From positions 62,001 through 126,000 of the forward strand of contig JBNKVM010000066.1 of NCBI GenBank assembly GCA_050299175.1: 64,000 nucleotides of DNA, given 5' to 3'. Below are positions 1 through 8,141 of this stretch, in pieces (the first letter of the stretch is position 1; each line of letters starts with the position of its first letter). The notes below the pieces were generated by a model. The model had not been told where the DNA came from and did not search any database. It worked only from the letters and a program-made list of their open reading frames with translations. This DNA comes from JAPHTQ01 sp050299175 (GTDB taxonomy: Bacteria > Pseudomonadota > Gammaproteobacteria > Thiohalomonadales > Thiohalomonadaceae). Made by a program: the position numbers and the translations under genes.

Positions 1-1
1 C

Positions 2-826
2 GGTGGTGGCGGTGGTCGTGGCGGTCAACGCGTCTACCAGGGTGCCGACCTGCGTTACAACCTGGAGCTGGGTCTGGAAGAGGCAGTGGCCGGTACCACG
101 GTGAAGATTCGTGTGCCGACCCTGGTGACCTGTCAGGAGTGTAGCGGTAGCGGGGCGAAGAAAGGTACTACGCCGACGACTTGTCCCACCTGTCACGGCC
201 AGGGTCAGGTACGCATGCAGCAGGGCTTCTTCTCCCTGCAGCAGACCTGTCCCCGTTGCCACGGTAGCGGCAAGATCATTACTGACCCCTGCAACAGTTG
301 CCACGGTGAAGGTCGGATCCAGAAACAGAAGACCCTCTCGGTCAAGGTGCCGCCCGGCGTCGATACCGGTGATCGCATTCGTCTTTCCGGCGAGGGCGAG
401 GCCGGTGAAAATGGTGGGCCGCCGGGCGATCTCTATGTGCAGATCGCCGTACGTGAACACCCGATCTTCAAGCGCGATGGCAGCGATCTCTTCTGCGAAG
501 TGCCGGTCAGTTTTGCCACGGCCGCGCTGGGTGGCGAACTGGAAGTACCGACCCTGGATGGTAAGGTTAAACTCAAAGTCCCCGCGGAAAGCCAGAGCGG
601 CAAACTGTTCCGTTTGCGTGGTAAAGGGGTGAAATCCGTACGCGGCAGTCACGTTGGTGATCTGATGTGCAAACTGATCGTCGAAACCCCGGTCAATCTT
701 TCCTCCAAGCAGAAAGAGTTGTTGCGTGAATTCGATGCATCGTTGCAGGGGAACGGCAAGCACAGTCCGCGCTATACTTCCTGGCTCGATGGGGTAAAGA
801 AATTTTTTGACGACATGAAGTTGTAA
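2..826 (+). CDS. dnaJ: Chaperone DnaJ, C-terminal part (5' end outside window)
   Basis: Hsp40 co-chaperone that stimulates DnaK ATPase and delivers unfolded proteins. The reading frame is open from base 2, so the gene starts before the window and its J-domain is not visible. What is present begins with the tail of the Gly-rich linker (GGGGGRGG). The cysteine-rich zinc domain follows with four repeats, CQECSGSG, CPTCHGQG, CPRCHGSG and CNSCHGEG, and then the two beta-sandwich substrate-binding domains. A GTG at 86 is an internal codon, not the start. dnaK and grpE would be expected just upstream. The usual gammaproteobacterial neighbour dapB follows after one inserted gene. Identification is certain; only the 5' end is missing. 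Confidence 0.97.
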   Translation, partial: GGGGGRGGQRVYQGADLRYNLELGLEEAVAGTTVKIRVPTLVTCQECSGSGAKKGTTPTTCPTCHGQGQVRMQQGFFSLQQTCPRCHGSGKIITDPCNSCHGEGRIQKQKTLSVKVPPGVDTGDRIRLSGEGEAGENGGPPGDLYVQIAVREHPIFKRDGSDLFCEVPVSFATAALGGELEVPTLDGKVKLKVPAESQSGKLFRLRGKGVKSVRGSHVGDLMCKLIVETPVNLSSKQKELLREFDASLQGNGKHSPRYTSWLDGVKKFFDDMKL

Positions 827-873
827 CGCTATAGAGTAGAACCCCCTTCGGCATGAGTAGATAAGGAAATGCC

Positions 874-1371
874 ATGACAGAGAAGAAGATCGATGGGCAA
901 CGTCGCCGCCTGCTTGGCGCCGCTGCTGCAGGTGCGGGCATTGCTGCACTGGGCGCGGGCAAGGCAGAAGCGCAAAATGGCGTGGATGATCTCCACTTCC
1001 CCGGTGATGAACCAGAGCACAAGGTGGTCTACCAGTTCAACAAGGCGGAGCTGGGTTATCAGGACCACGTGATCTTCTCCGTCGGTGAGATGGTGAGAAA
1101 GTATGGCGATAACGTCAAAGTCGTCGTGGTCGCTTTTGCCGAAGGTATCCATATTCTTGGCAAACACCCCGGGCGCGAGGTAAAAGAAGAGTTGCGTCAG
1201 CGGGTCTCTTCACTGGCCCATTACGGAGTGGAGTTCCATGCCTGCGGTAACACCATGAAGAGCCTCAAGTGGACAGAAAAAGATATCGTCGATTTTGCCA
1301 CGGTGGTGCAGGTTGGTGCCGCTGATATCATGGAGTTGCAGGAGCAGGGCTACAGCTACATCGCTTGGTAG
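874..1371 (+). CDS. Exported DsrE/DsrF-like family protein with Tat signal
   Basis: 165 aa protein of the DsrE/DsrF-like fold, whose members bind or transfer sulfur or have unknown roles. The N-terminus carries a twin-arginine type signal: R10-R11-R12-L-L, an Ala/Gly-rich hydrophobic stretch, then an AEA cleavage-like site near residue 33. The mature protein shows the family pattern, with alternating strands (VKVVVVAFAEGI) and a single cysteine in FHACGNTM (Cys124). That position often holds the functional cysteine of DsrE-like proteins. A good ribosome site (AAGGAA) precedes the ATG. The gene sits alone between dnaJ and dapB and is followed directly by a palindromic repeat. Export to the periplasm is inferred from the signal. 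The substrate cannot be told. Confidence 0.75.
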   Translation: MTEKKIDGQRRRLLGAAAAGAGIAALGAGKAEAQNGVDDLHFPGDEPEHKVVYQFNKAELGYQDHVIFSVGEMVRKYGDNVKVVVVAFAEGIHILGKHPGREVKEELRQRVSSLAHYGVEFHACGNTMKSLKWTEKDIVDFATVVQVGAADIMELQEQGYSYIAW

Positions 1372-1512
1372 GAATCCATCTCAAAATGGTTCTCGCACCC
1401 TGATACGGTGTTGCAAAGCCTGTTCCGATGCTCATTTACTATCGGTAAACTGTGCTTCTCACAGGCTTTGCGCCGTGTCTCAGCGCACGAGTCCAAATTT
1501 TGAAATGGATTC
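1372..1512. repeat. Imperfect long palindromic intergenic repeat, copy 1
   Basis: About 140 bases filling the gap between the DsrE-like gene and dapB. The ends are inverted copies: GAATCCATCTCAAAATGG at the left, and a right end whose complement reads GAATCCATTTCAAAATTT. The similarity continues inward, with GCAAAGCCTGT present in both arms and a centre around CTCATTTACTATCGGTAAAC. The core AGTTTAC..TAGTAAAT..AGCAT recurs at 26129-26253. There is no coding capacity. It looks like a non-autonomous, foldback (MITE- or REP-like) element. Whether it is mobile is inference. Confidence 0.65.
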
Positions 1513-1526
1513 GTTTTTAAACGAAT
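1509..1526 (+). promoter_or_regulatory. Perfect hairpin just before the dapB ribosome site
   Basis: ATTCGTTT-TT-AAACGAAT is a perfect 8-base inverted repeat with a 2-base centre. It abuts the dapB ribosome-binding site (AGGAAAAG) and overlaps the right end of the palindromic repeat. It may be an operator or a leader hairpin; no function can be assigned from sequence alone. Confidence 0.35.
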
Positions 1527-1536
1527 AGGAAAAGAA

Positions 1537-2343
1537 ATGACACGCATTGCAATCATCGGCGCATCGGGGCGCATGGGTAGAAACCTGATCGAAGCGGTAC
1601 ATCTTGCCGAGGGTGTTTCCCTAGGGGCGGCGATCGTACGTCCCGGTTCTTCGCTTATCGGTGCCGATGCGGGTGAGATGGCTGGTGTTGGTCCACTGGG
1701 CGTACAGATTGTCGACTCGCTGGAAGCCGCATGCGAACACTTCGATGTCCTGATCGATTTCACCCTGCCAGAGTCGACTGAAAAGAACATCGCCTTCTGC
1801 CGCGCCAACGGTAAGAAGATTGTTATCGGCACCACCGGGCTGAGCGATGGACAAAAGGCGGCATTGAAAGATGCCGCTAAGGATATTGCACTGGTCTTTG
1901 CTCCCAACATGAGTGTCGGCGTCAATCTGACGCTGAAGTTGCTGCAGATGGCGGCCAAGGTGCTGGGTGATGAGGTCGATATCGAGATCATCGAGGCACA
2001 CCATCGCCACAAGATCGATGCACCATCGGGTACTGCCCTGGCTATGGGTGAGGCAGTGGCCGAAACCCTCGGTCGCGACCTCAAGGAATGCGCGGTCTAC
2101 GGTCGCGAAGGGCGTACCGGTGAACGCGAGCGTCAGACCATTGGCTTTGAAACCATTCGTGCTGGTGACATCGTCGGCGAACATACGGTGATGTTTGCCG
2201 GGCTCGGCGAGCGGGTGGAGATCACCCACAAGGCCTCCAGCCGTACGACCTTCGCCAAAGGCGCGGTACGCGCCGCCGCCTGGTTGGGTGACAAGAAGAA
2301 CGGCCTGTTCGACATGCAGGACGTTCTTTCCCTGAAAGACTGA
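1537..2343 (+). CDS. dapB: 4-hydroxy-tetrahydrodipicolinate reductase
   Basis: NAD(P)H-dependent reductase of the diaminopimelate/lysine pathway, converting 4-hydroxy-tetrahydrodipicolinate to tetrahydrodipicolinate in the cytoplasm. At 268 aa it has normal family length. The Rossmann motif IIGASGRMGR is at the N-terminus. The catalytic and substrate-binding segment EIIEAHHRHKIDAPSGTAL is present, with the conserved His-His-Arg-His-Lys and the DAPSGTA loop. The start ATG follows an AGGAAAAG ribosome site. In many gammaproteobacteria dapB is followed by carA-carB; here prfB comes next, behind a hairpin and its own promoter. Confidence 0.97.
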   Translation: MTRIAIIGASGRMGRNLIEAVHLAEGVSLGAAIVRPGSSLIGADAGEMAGVGPLGVQIVDSLEAACEHFDVLIDFTLPESTEKNIAFCRANGKKIVIGTTGLSDGQKAALKDAAKDIALVFAPNMSVGVNLTLKLLQMAAKVLGDEVDIEIIEAHHRHKIDAPSGTALAMGEAVAETLGRDLKECAVYGREGRTGERERQTIGFETIRAGDIVGEHTVMFAGLGERVEITHKASSRTTFAKGAVRAAAWLGDKKNGLFDMQDVLSLKD

Positions 2344-2351
2344 TATCTCAC

Positions 2352-2401
2352 CACCGCACTGGCGTGAACCAAATCCTTAGGGCAATCGCGTCAGTGCGGT
2401 G
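2352..2401 (+). terminator. Possible terminator hairpin after dapB
   Basis: CACCGCACTGGCG (2352-2364) pairs with CGTCAGTGCGGTG (2389-2401), a 13-base stem with one G-T type mismatch and a 24-base loop. The following bases AATTTCTCC contain only a short T run, so termination efficiency is uncertain. It separates dapB from the prfB promoter. Confidence 0.4.
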
Positions 2402-2417
2402 AATTTCTCCTCCCGGA

Positions 2418-2446
2418 TTCACCCCATCTCTCCGCTGTAGTATGAT
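2418..2446 (+). promoter_or_regulatory. Sigma-70 promoter for prfB-lysS
   Basis: TTCACC (2418-2423, four of six to TTGACA), a 17-base spacer, then TATGAT (2441-2446, five of six to TATAAT). It lies about 40 bases before the prfB start and just behind the dapB hairpin. The position and spacing make it the best promoter candidate for prfB-lysS. Confidence 0.5.
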
Positions 2447-2484
2447 TACGCGCTTTCCGAACCCACCTCAAAGGCGTTGAAACG

Positions 2485-3583
2485 ATGTTGGAAGTCAATC
2501 CGATCCTCCTGAAGATCAAGGACATGCAAGGGCGTGTGGATGCCCTTAGGGGGTATCTTTGACTATGAGGTCAAAAGCGAACGCCTGATCGAAGTACGCC
2601 GCGAACTGGAAGACCCGGCGATCTGGAACAAGCCTGAATATGCTCAGGAGTTGGGCCGTGAGCGCTCTGCGTTGGAGAAGGTGGTCGAGACCATCGATTC
2701 GCTCAACGCCACTTTAGGCGATGCAGGTGACCTGCTGGAGATGGCAGCAGAAGAGGGTGACGAGGATACCGTCAGCGCCCTTGAGGCCGATCTGGATGCG
2801 GCGGAAAAGCGCCTGCAGGAGCTGGAATTCCGCCGCATGTTCTCTGGCGAAATGGATGCCAACAACGCCTATCTTGATATCCAGGCCGGTTCCGGTGGTA
2901 CCGAGGCGCAGGACTGGGCCAGTATGATGCTGCGTATGTACCTGCGCTGGGGCGAACGTAGCGGCTTCAAAACCGAGTTGATGGAGGTCTCCGACGGCGA
3001 GGTCGCGGGGATCAAGAGTGCGACGATCAAGTTCGAGGGTGAATACGCCTTCGGTTGGTTGCGTACCGAAACCGGCGTACATCGTCTGGTGCGTAAATCC
3101 CCCTTCGACTCCGGCAATCGCCGCCACACCTCATTCGCTTCGGTCTTCGTTTCACCAGAGATCGACGACAGCGTGGAGATCGAGATCAATCCTGCAGACC
3201 TGCGTATCGATGTCTATCGTGCATCAGGTGCAGGCGGTCAGCACGTTAACCGAACTGAATCGGCGGTGCGTATTACCCATAATCCCACCGGCATCGTGGT
3301 ACAGTGCCAGAACGATCGCTCGCAGCATAAGAACAAAGACCAGGCGATGAAGCAGCTGAAGGCGAAGCTGTACGAACTGGAGATGCAGAAGCGTAGTGCC
3401 GATCAGCAGGCACTGGAAGACACCAAATCTGATATCGGTTGGGGATCGCAAATCCGCTCCTATGTGCTGGATCAATCCCGAATTAAAGACCTGCGCACCA
3501 ACGTAGAGACCAGTAGTACCCAGTCAGTACTCGATGGTGACCTGGATGATTTCATTGAAGCCAGCCTGAAAAGTGGGCTGTAA
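2485..3583 (+). CDS. prfB: Peptide chain release factor 2, made by programmed +1 frameshift
   Basis: RF2 recognises UGA and UAA stop codons and triggers peptide release. The ATG at 2485 opens 25 codons that end at an in-frame UGA (2560-2562). A +1 slip on CUU continues at GAC (2561) to 3583, giving 365 aa, the length of E. coli RF2. The stop-reading tripeptide SPF is in VRKSPFDSG and the hydrolysis motif GGQ is in GAGGQHVN. Just before GGQ the protein reads YRASGAGGQ, so it has Ala where E. coli K-12 has the Thr known to weaken RF2. The gene forms a pair with lysS, 16 bases downstream, as in E. coli. An open reading frame taken only from the downstream frame would wrongly begin at 2534. Confidence 0.97.
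2548..2563 (+). promoter_or_regulatory. RF2 autoregulatory frameshift site
   Basis: AGG GGG TAT CTT TGA C. A Shine-Dalgarno-like AGGGGG (2548-2553) lies three bases before the CTT slip codon (2557-2559), which is followed by TGA and C, the weakest stop context. This matches the known E. coli prfB signal base for base. When RF2 is low, ribosomes pause at UGA and shift +1; when RF2 is abundant they terminate after 25 codons. Confidence 0.95.
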
Positions 3584-3599
3584 CCGAAAGACGTTAATC

Positions 3600-5108
3600 A
3601 TGAGTGAAGAGAACAACATCGAACCCCGCGACGAAAATAAACTGATCGCCGAGCGCCGCGCCAAACTGGCGGCGTTACGTGAGAACGGTGTCGCCTTTCC
3701 CAACGATTTCCGCCGCAATGTGGTCGCCGGAGAACTCCACGCCAAATATGGCGAGATGGATAAGGAGCAACTGGAAGCCGAGGGCGTACGCGTCGCGGTA
3801 GCCGGTCGAATGATGGGCCAACGCATTATGGGTAAGGCCAGCTTCGCTCAACTCAAGGATATGTCTGGCACCATCCAGATCTATGCCCAGGGCGCGGTGG
3901 TCGGTGAAGAAGTTTACGAGCAGTTTAAGACCTGGGATATCGGCGATATCGTCGGTGCCGAAGGCTTGCTGTTCAAGACCAACAAGGGTGAGTTGTCCGT
4001 GAAGGCGGACACGATTCGTCTGTTGACCAAGTCATTGCGCCCACTGCCAGAAAAGTGGCACGGCCTGACCGATCAGGAGACCAAATACCGTCAACGTTAT
4101 CTGGATCTGATCGTCAACGACGTCACCCGCGACACCTTCAAGATCCGTTCGAAGGTCATCCACTATATCCGCGATTTCATGGTGTCCCGTGATTACCTTG
4201 AGGTGGAGACGCCGATGATGCAGGCGATCCCCGGTGGTGCCACCGCGCGTCCTTTTGTCACCTTCCATAACGCGCTGGATATGGAACTGTTCCTGCGTAT
4301 CGCGCCGGAACTCTATCTCAAGCGCCTGGTGGTTGGTGGCTTCGAAAGAGTGTTTGAGATCAACCGCAATTTCCGCAACGAAGGACTCTCTACCCGGCAT
4401 AACCCGGAATTTACCATGATGGAGTTCTATCAGGCCTATGCGGATTATAATGACCTGATGGATCTCACTGAAGAGTTGTTGCGAGGTCTGACCCAATCCG
4501 TATTGGGTAACACAACCGTCGAATATCAGGGCGAATGCTACGATTTCGGCAAACCCTTCAGCCGCATGTCGGTGAAGGACTCCATCCTTCATTTCAATCC
4601 GGAACTCAAAGCCGAGCAATTGGACGACCTGCAACAGGCGCGTGCCGTTGCTGAAAAGCTGGGGATTCCGCTGAAAGATTCTTATGGTCTGGGCAAGGTG
4701 CAGATCGAGATATTCGAAAAAACGGTAGAGCATCGGTTGAAGGACCCGACCTTTATCACCGCCTATCCGACCGAAGTTTCTCCGCTGGCACGGCGCAGTG
4801 ATAATGATCCCTTTGTTACCGACCGTTTTGAGTTCTTCGTCGGTGGGCGCGAAATCGCTAACGGTTTCTCCGAATTGAATGATGCCGAAGATCAGGCCGA
4901 GCGTTTCCGCAAACAGGTGGAAGATAAAGATGCCGGTGATTTGGAGGCGATGCACTTTGACGCTGATTACATCACCGCGCTGGAACATGGTCTGCCGCCG
5001 ACCGCCGGTGAAGGTATCGGTATCGACCGCTTGGTGATGCTGTTGACCGATGCACCGTCGATTCGGGATGTGCTACTTTTCCCCCATATGCGGGCACACG
5101 GCAACTAA
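3600..5108 (+). CDS. lysS: Lysine--tRNA ligase, class II
   Basis: Charges tRNA-Lys with lysine. At 502 aa it has the usual bacterial class II length. An N-terminal OB-fold anticodon-binding domain (about residues 55-150, VAVAGRMMGQRIMGKASF) precedes the catalytic core. Motif 2 is visible as FRNEGLSTRHNPEFTMMEFY and motif 3 as GEGIGIDRLVMLL. The ATG at 3600 fits the family start (MSEEN); an upstream in-frame GTG at 3573 would overlap prfB and is not favoured. It follows prfB closely and probably shares its promoter. Confidence 0.97.
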   Translation: MSEENNIEPRDENKLIAERRAKLAALRENGVAFPNDFRRNVVAGELHAKYGEMDKEQLEAEGVRVAVAGRMMGQRIMGKASFAQLKDMSGTIQIYAQGAVVGEEVYEQFKTWDIGDIVGAEGLLFKTNKGELSVKADTIRLLTKSLRPLPEKWHGLTDQETKYRQRYLDLIVNDVTRDTFKIRSKVIHYIRDFMVSRDYLEVETPMMQAIPGGATARPFVTFHNALDMELFLRIAPELYLKRLVVGGFERVFEINRNFRNEGLSTRHNPEFTMMEFYQAYADYNDLMDLTEELLRGLTQSVLGNTTVEYQGECYDFGKPFSRMSVKDSILHFNPELKAEQLDDLQQARAVAEKLGIPLKDSYGLGKVQIEIFEKTVEHRLKDPTFITAYPTEVSPLARRSDNDPFVTDRFEFFVGGREIANGFSELNDAEDQAERFRKQVEDKDAGDLEAMHFDADYITALEHGLPPTAGEGIGIDRLVMLLTDAPSIRDVLLFPHMRAHGN

Positions 5109-5147
5109 TAAAAACAACCAGTCACTGTCGCTGGAAAAAGAGGGGGT

Positions 5148-6035
5148 ATGGAAACAGCCAGGAAGGCTCTTTTGGAAGATATCCGCATCGGTAGCGTTTT
5201 TCCGTTACTACTGCTGATCTACATTCCCTATCAACTCCTTTTTTACCCACGCATTGCCAACGTCGACTGGTACAGTGTCTTTGCCGAGGGTTTTGTCACG
5301 CTGATCATTGTTCTGGCACTGACATTGAGTGACAAACTCCATGAACAGCGTGCTATCTATCTGCCACTGATGATTGGTTTTACCTGTTTGCTTGTTTCAT
5401 CCATTACCGATGTGCTGGATGAATTTCTGGTTCAGCCCACGTGGGTAACGACATTATTCGAAGATGTGCTGCAAATTCTCGGCTATTCTGCGGTGGTTTT
5501 TGGACTCTATCGTTGGAACCGTTACCACATGGATCTAGAGGAAGAGCTGCAATACCAGGTGATCACCGATTACCTGACGGGAATACTGAATCGTCGCGGG
5601 TTTATGGATCGCTTTGAAAGCGAGTTACAGATCAGTCAGCGCTACGGCAATGCCCTATCATTGATCTGGTTCGATTTAGACAAGTTCAAAGAAGTGAACG
5701 ATCAGTTTGGTCATCATGTTGGTGATGAGGTACTCCGCCTGATTAGCCAGGAAGCACAGAAGGTCATTCGGCGGGTTGATATCTTTTCGCGTATGGGTGG
5801 TGAGGAGTTTTGCGTTTTGATGCCACAGACCAAACTGGATGGAGCCCTTGAAGTGGCGGAAAAATTACGTCACGCATTTGAACAGTGCAACTGTCCCGGC
5901 GGGATCACTATCACGGCCAGTTTCGGTGTGGCCGAGCACCTGCCGGGGGAAGACTCTGATCACTTTCTCAAACGCGCTGATAACGCGCTGTATCGCTCCA
6001 AAGAAGAGGGACGGAATTTGTTGACCGTCGCCTGA
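5148..6035 (+). CDS. Membrane-bound diguanylate cyclase (GGDEF)
   Basis: Predicted to make cyclic di-GMP from two GTP. Four hydrophobic segments fill residues 15-122 (about 17-33, 46-60, 71-88, 103-121), forming a membrane sensor with no recognised named domain. The GGDEF domain follows from about residue 135. The active site is GGEEF (217-221), an accepted active variant, and the substrate segment FDLDKFKEVND is intact. An inhibitory I-site R208-R-V-D211 lies exactly five residues before GGEEF, so product feedback is expected. A strong ribosome site (AGAGGGGG) precedes the ATG. It lies just after lysS and converges on the HDOD gene. Confidence 0.9.
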   Translation: METARKALLEDIRIGSVFPLLLLIYIPYQLLFYPRIANVDWYSVFAEGFVTLIIVLALTLSDKLHEQRAIYLPLMIGFTCLLVSSITDVLDEFLVQPTWVTTLFEDVLQILGYSAVVFGLYRWNRYHMDLEEELQYQVITDYLTGILNRRGFMDRFESELQISQRYGNALSLIWFDLDKFKEVNDQFGHHVGDEVLRLISQEAQKVIRRVDIFSRMGGEEFCVLMPQTKLDGALEVAEKLRHAFEQCNCPGGITITASFGVAEHLPGEDSDHFLKRADNALYRSKEEGRNLLTVA

Positions 6036-6038
6036 TGC

Positions 6039-6881
6039 TCAGGTAGCGAGCATTCGCTGTACTTCTTTGATGTTTTCCGCGGTCTCTTCCATCTCAATCA
6101 CATTGACTTCGTGATTCAGTCCCAGCTTGGCGAAGGCGGGAATGCTACTCCAGTCCTTTTGCGCCAATGGATGATCGGTGCCCATATAGCTCTGCAGGTT
6201 GGCAACAGTGACGATATCAACGTAGTCCACTTGCGCTGAATTGCGGCTTAAGTCCTCATGCTCTGCTGCAACGGCAACCAACTCATCGGGGAAATTCCAT
6301 GCCTTGAGGATCGCCGTGCCGATCTTGCCGTGCACCGCGCTGATGACCGCGTTGAGCGCGGCTTCGTTGCTTAGCAACTCCGGGTAATCTTCGGCATGGG
6401 TGATCACAGGCAGCACGCCGATGTCGTGTATCAGGCCAGCCAGCATCGCCAGTTCGGGATTGAGTTTGGTGAACTGCGCTGCCAGGGCGTGGCTAATTGC
6501 CGCCACGGTGGTGCTGTGTTCCCATACCTGACGAAGTTTCTTGTCGGTCAGGTCGGTAGTGGCCTGAAACATCTGCTCCATGACCATACTGGTGACCATG
6601 TCGCGCACCAGTTTCATGCCGAGGCGGTTCACCGCCATGTCGAGGGTCTGGATCGGGTTACTGGCTCGCAATAGCGGGCTGTTAGCTACCTGGATGATAC
6701 GCGCGCTTAACGCGGCATCGGTGGCGATGACTTTGGCGATATTGCCAATGGAGGCGTTATCGTCGTTAACCGCTTCTCTTACCCTTAACGCCACTTCTGG
6801 CAAAGTAGGGAGAACCAGTCTGTTGTTTTTCAGGTCACTGACCAGGCTGTCGAGGAACTGCTTGGCGATTTCATTCGACAT
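6039..6881 (-). CDS. HDOD domain signalling protein
   Basis: 280 aa, almost entirely one HDOD domain (about residues 20-215), a degenerate relative of HD phosphohydrolases used in bacterial signalling, often near c-di-GMP proteins. Typical segments are visible: LPTLPEVALRVREAVND at the start, ANSPLLRASNPIQTLDMAVNRLG, and LAGLIHDIGVLP, which keeps an HD pair. The ATG at 6881 is preferred to the TTG one codon upstream because AAGGAA sits seven bases before it. It converges with the GGDEF gene with 3 bases between the stops. Its molecular activity is unknown; a link to the adjacent cyclase is inferred from position only. Confidence 0.85.
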   Translation of the reverse strand: MSNEIAKQFLDSLVSDLKNNRLVLPTLPEVALRVREAVNDDNASIGNIAKVIATDAALSARIIQVANSPLLRASNPIQTLDMAVNRLGMKLVRDMVTSMVMEQMFQATTDLTDKKLRQVWEHSTTVAAISHALAAQFTKLNPELAMLAGLIHDIGVLPVITHAEDYPELLSNEAALNAVISAVHGKIGTAILKAWNFPDELVAVAAEHEDLSRNSAQVDYVDIVTVANLQSYMGTDHPLAQKDWSSIPAFAKLGLNHEVNVIEMEETAENIKEVQRMLAT

Positions 6882-6947
6882 CAATTATTTCCTTACGTCT
6901 GTTCAGGCATCCGGTGCCGGTACTGTGCTTTCCATGCGGCGTGATTG

Positions 6948-8033
6948 TTATTTCTCTTGCCCGGTCGCCTGGGGGGACGATGTTTCCGTCTGTTCAAAAT
7001 CGTAGGGTGGCTGTTCGATGGTCAATGGCTGCTGACCTGACTCATCGAGATAGAAGCCGTTTCCTTCGAGGCCACTGATTTCCACCACCACCAGCATATC
7101 GTAGCCGCCTTGCGGCGCGGGGGCTACTGTGACGACTTTGCCTGCGCCCTGACCGCTTCCGCTCTCCGGCGAGAAGAGTTCCCCTCCCGGGACAGGTGCC
7201 TGGGCGGTGTCGACATGTGCCAGATACATGCGACGTTTGAGTTTGCCAAGATACTGCATTCGTGCCACGACTTCCTGGCCGGTGTAGCAGCCTTTCTTGA
7301 AGTTGACGCCATTGATCAACTGCAGATTGAGCATTTGTGGGACGAAGGCTTCGACGGTTTCTGTGACGACATCAGGTTGACCTGCCTGGATCGTCAGCCA
7401 GCGGCCGGCGGGATGCCCGACTGGGGCCGCACCACCGTCACGCAGGGCCTGCCAAAGTGATTGCATTACTGAAGTTTCACCACAGAGCAGGAAACGGGCC
7501 GTTGGGTCAGGGAGGCGCAACATGGTAATACCGCCCTGGGTCGTTGCCTCAAAACCGCCACTCGGTATCTCGCCCAATTGTGCCGTGAGCAGTTTTTCTG
7601 CATCGGGGCCTGAAAGGGTGAAGCGCACCAACTCGTCGCTGACATCATCCAGGGTGACTCTGGAACGGAGGACGTACATGCGCAGACGTTTCAGGCTCGC
7701 CTCAAGCAAGGGATGGGGTAACTGGAGGTAGTAGTCGCCGTTGCGCATAAAGAGCTGGAATAGCGCCAGCAGGCGTCCTTTGGGGCTGCAATAGCCGGAT
7801 AGCTGGTGGGTGCTTTCGTCCACGGCGCGTACGTCGTTGGTGAGCTGTCCCTGAAGGAAGCTCTGGCAATCTTCACCGTTGGCACGGATCAAACCCAGAT
7901 GGGAGAGGTCACTGATACTGGTGCCTTCCGCCGCTGCTTTCAGTTCCGCAGTCGCATCGCCGAAGTCGGTTATCCCTGTTTCGTCGAATTGTGCACCCTG
8001 TTGCTCCAGGAATGATCGCCACTCGCTATTCAT
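6948..8033 (-). CDS. ygfZ: Folate-binding protein YgfZ (Fe-S cluster maintenance)
   Basis: 361 aa tetrahydrofolate-binding protein of the GcvT-like fold, needed for activity or repair of certain Fe-S enzymes. The diagnostic YgfZ signature K-G-C-Y-T-G-Q-E is in NFKKGCYTGQEVVARM, with the conserved cysteine. The N-terminal segment ISDLSHLGLIRANGEDC and the beta-barrel C-terminal part fit the family. It is divergent from the complex II operon. In E. coli ygfZ is likewise divergent from the sdhE-ygfX pair, and here that pair is part of the sdh operon, so the neighbourhood is conserved in expanded form. The product of the next operon (SdhB) carries three Fe-S clusters. Confidence 0.93.
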   Translation of the reverse strand: MNSEWRSFLEQQGAQFDETGITDFGDATAELKAAAEGTSISDLSHLGLIRANGEDCQSFLQGQLTNDVRAVDESTHQLSGYCSPKGRLLALFQLFMRNGDYYLQLPHPLLEASLKRLRMYVLRSRVTLDDVSDELVRFTLSGPDAEKLLTAQLGEIPSGGFEATTQGGITMLRLPDPTARFLLCGETSVMQSLWQALRDGGAAPVGHPAGRWLTIQAGQPDVVTETVEAFVPQMLNLQLINGVNFKKGCYTGQEVVARMQYLGKLKRRMYLAHVDTAQAPVPGGELFSPESGSGQGAGKVVTVAPAPQGGYDMLVVVEISGLEGNGFYLDESGQQPLTIEQPPYDFEQTETSSPQATGQEK

Positions 8034-8141
8034 TGGTTGCTCTCTTTTACCGCGTAATTGGTTCTTCGCAAATCATAGCGGAATCGGTAGGCTATGATAA
8101 ACGTCATGCAAGAGATAAAGTCAGCAGCCCAGCAAATCAAT

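Noticed and set aside
4032..4988. 318-codon open frame antisense to lysS
   Set aside because: It lies wholly within lysS, has no ribosome site or recognisable domain, and is explained by the codon bias of the real gene.
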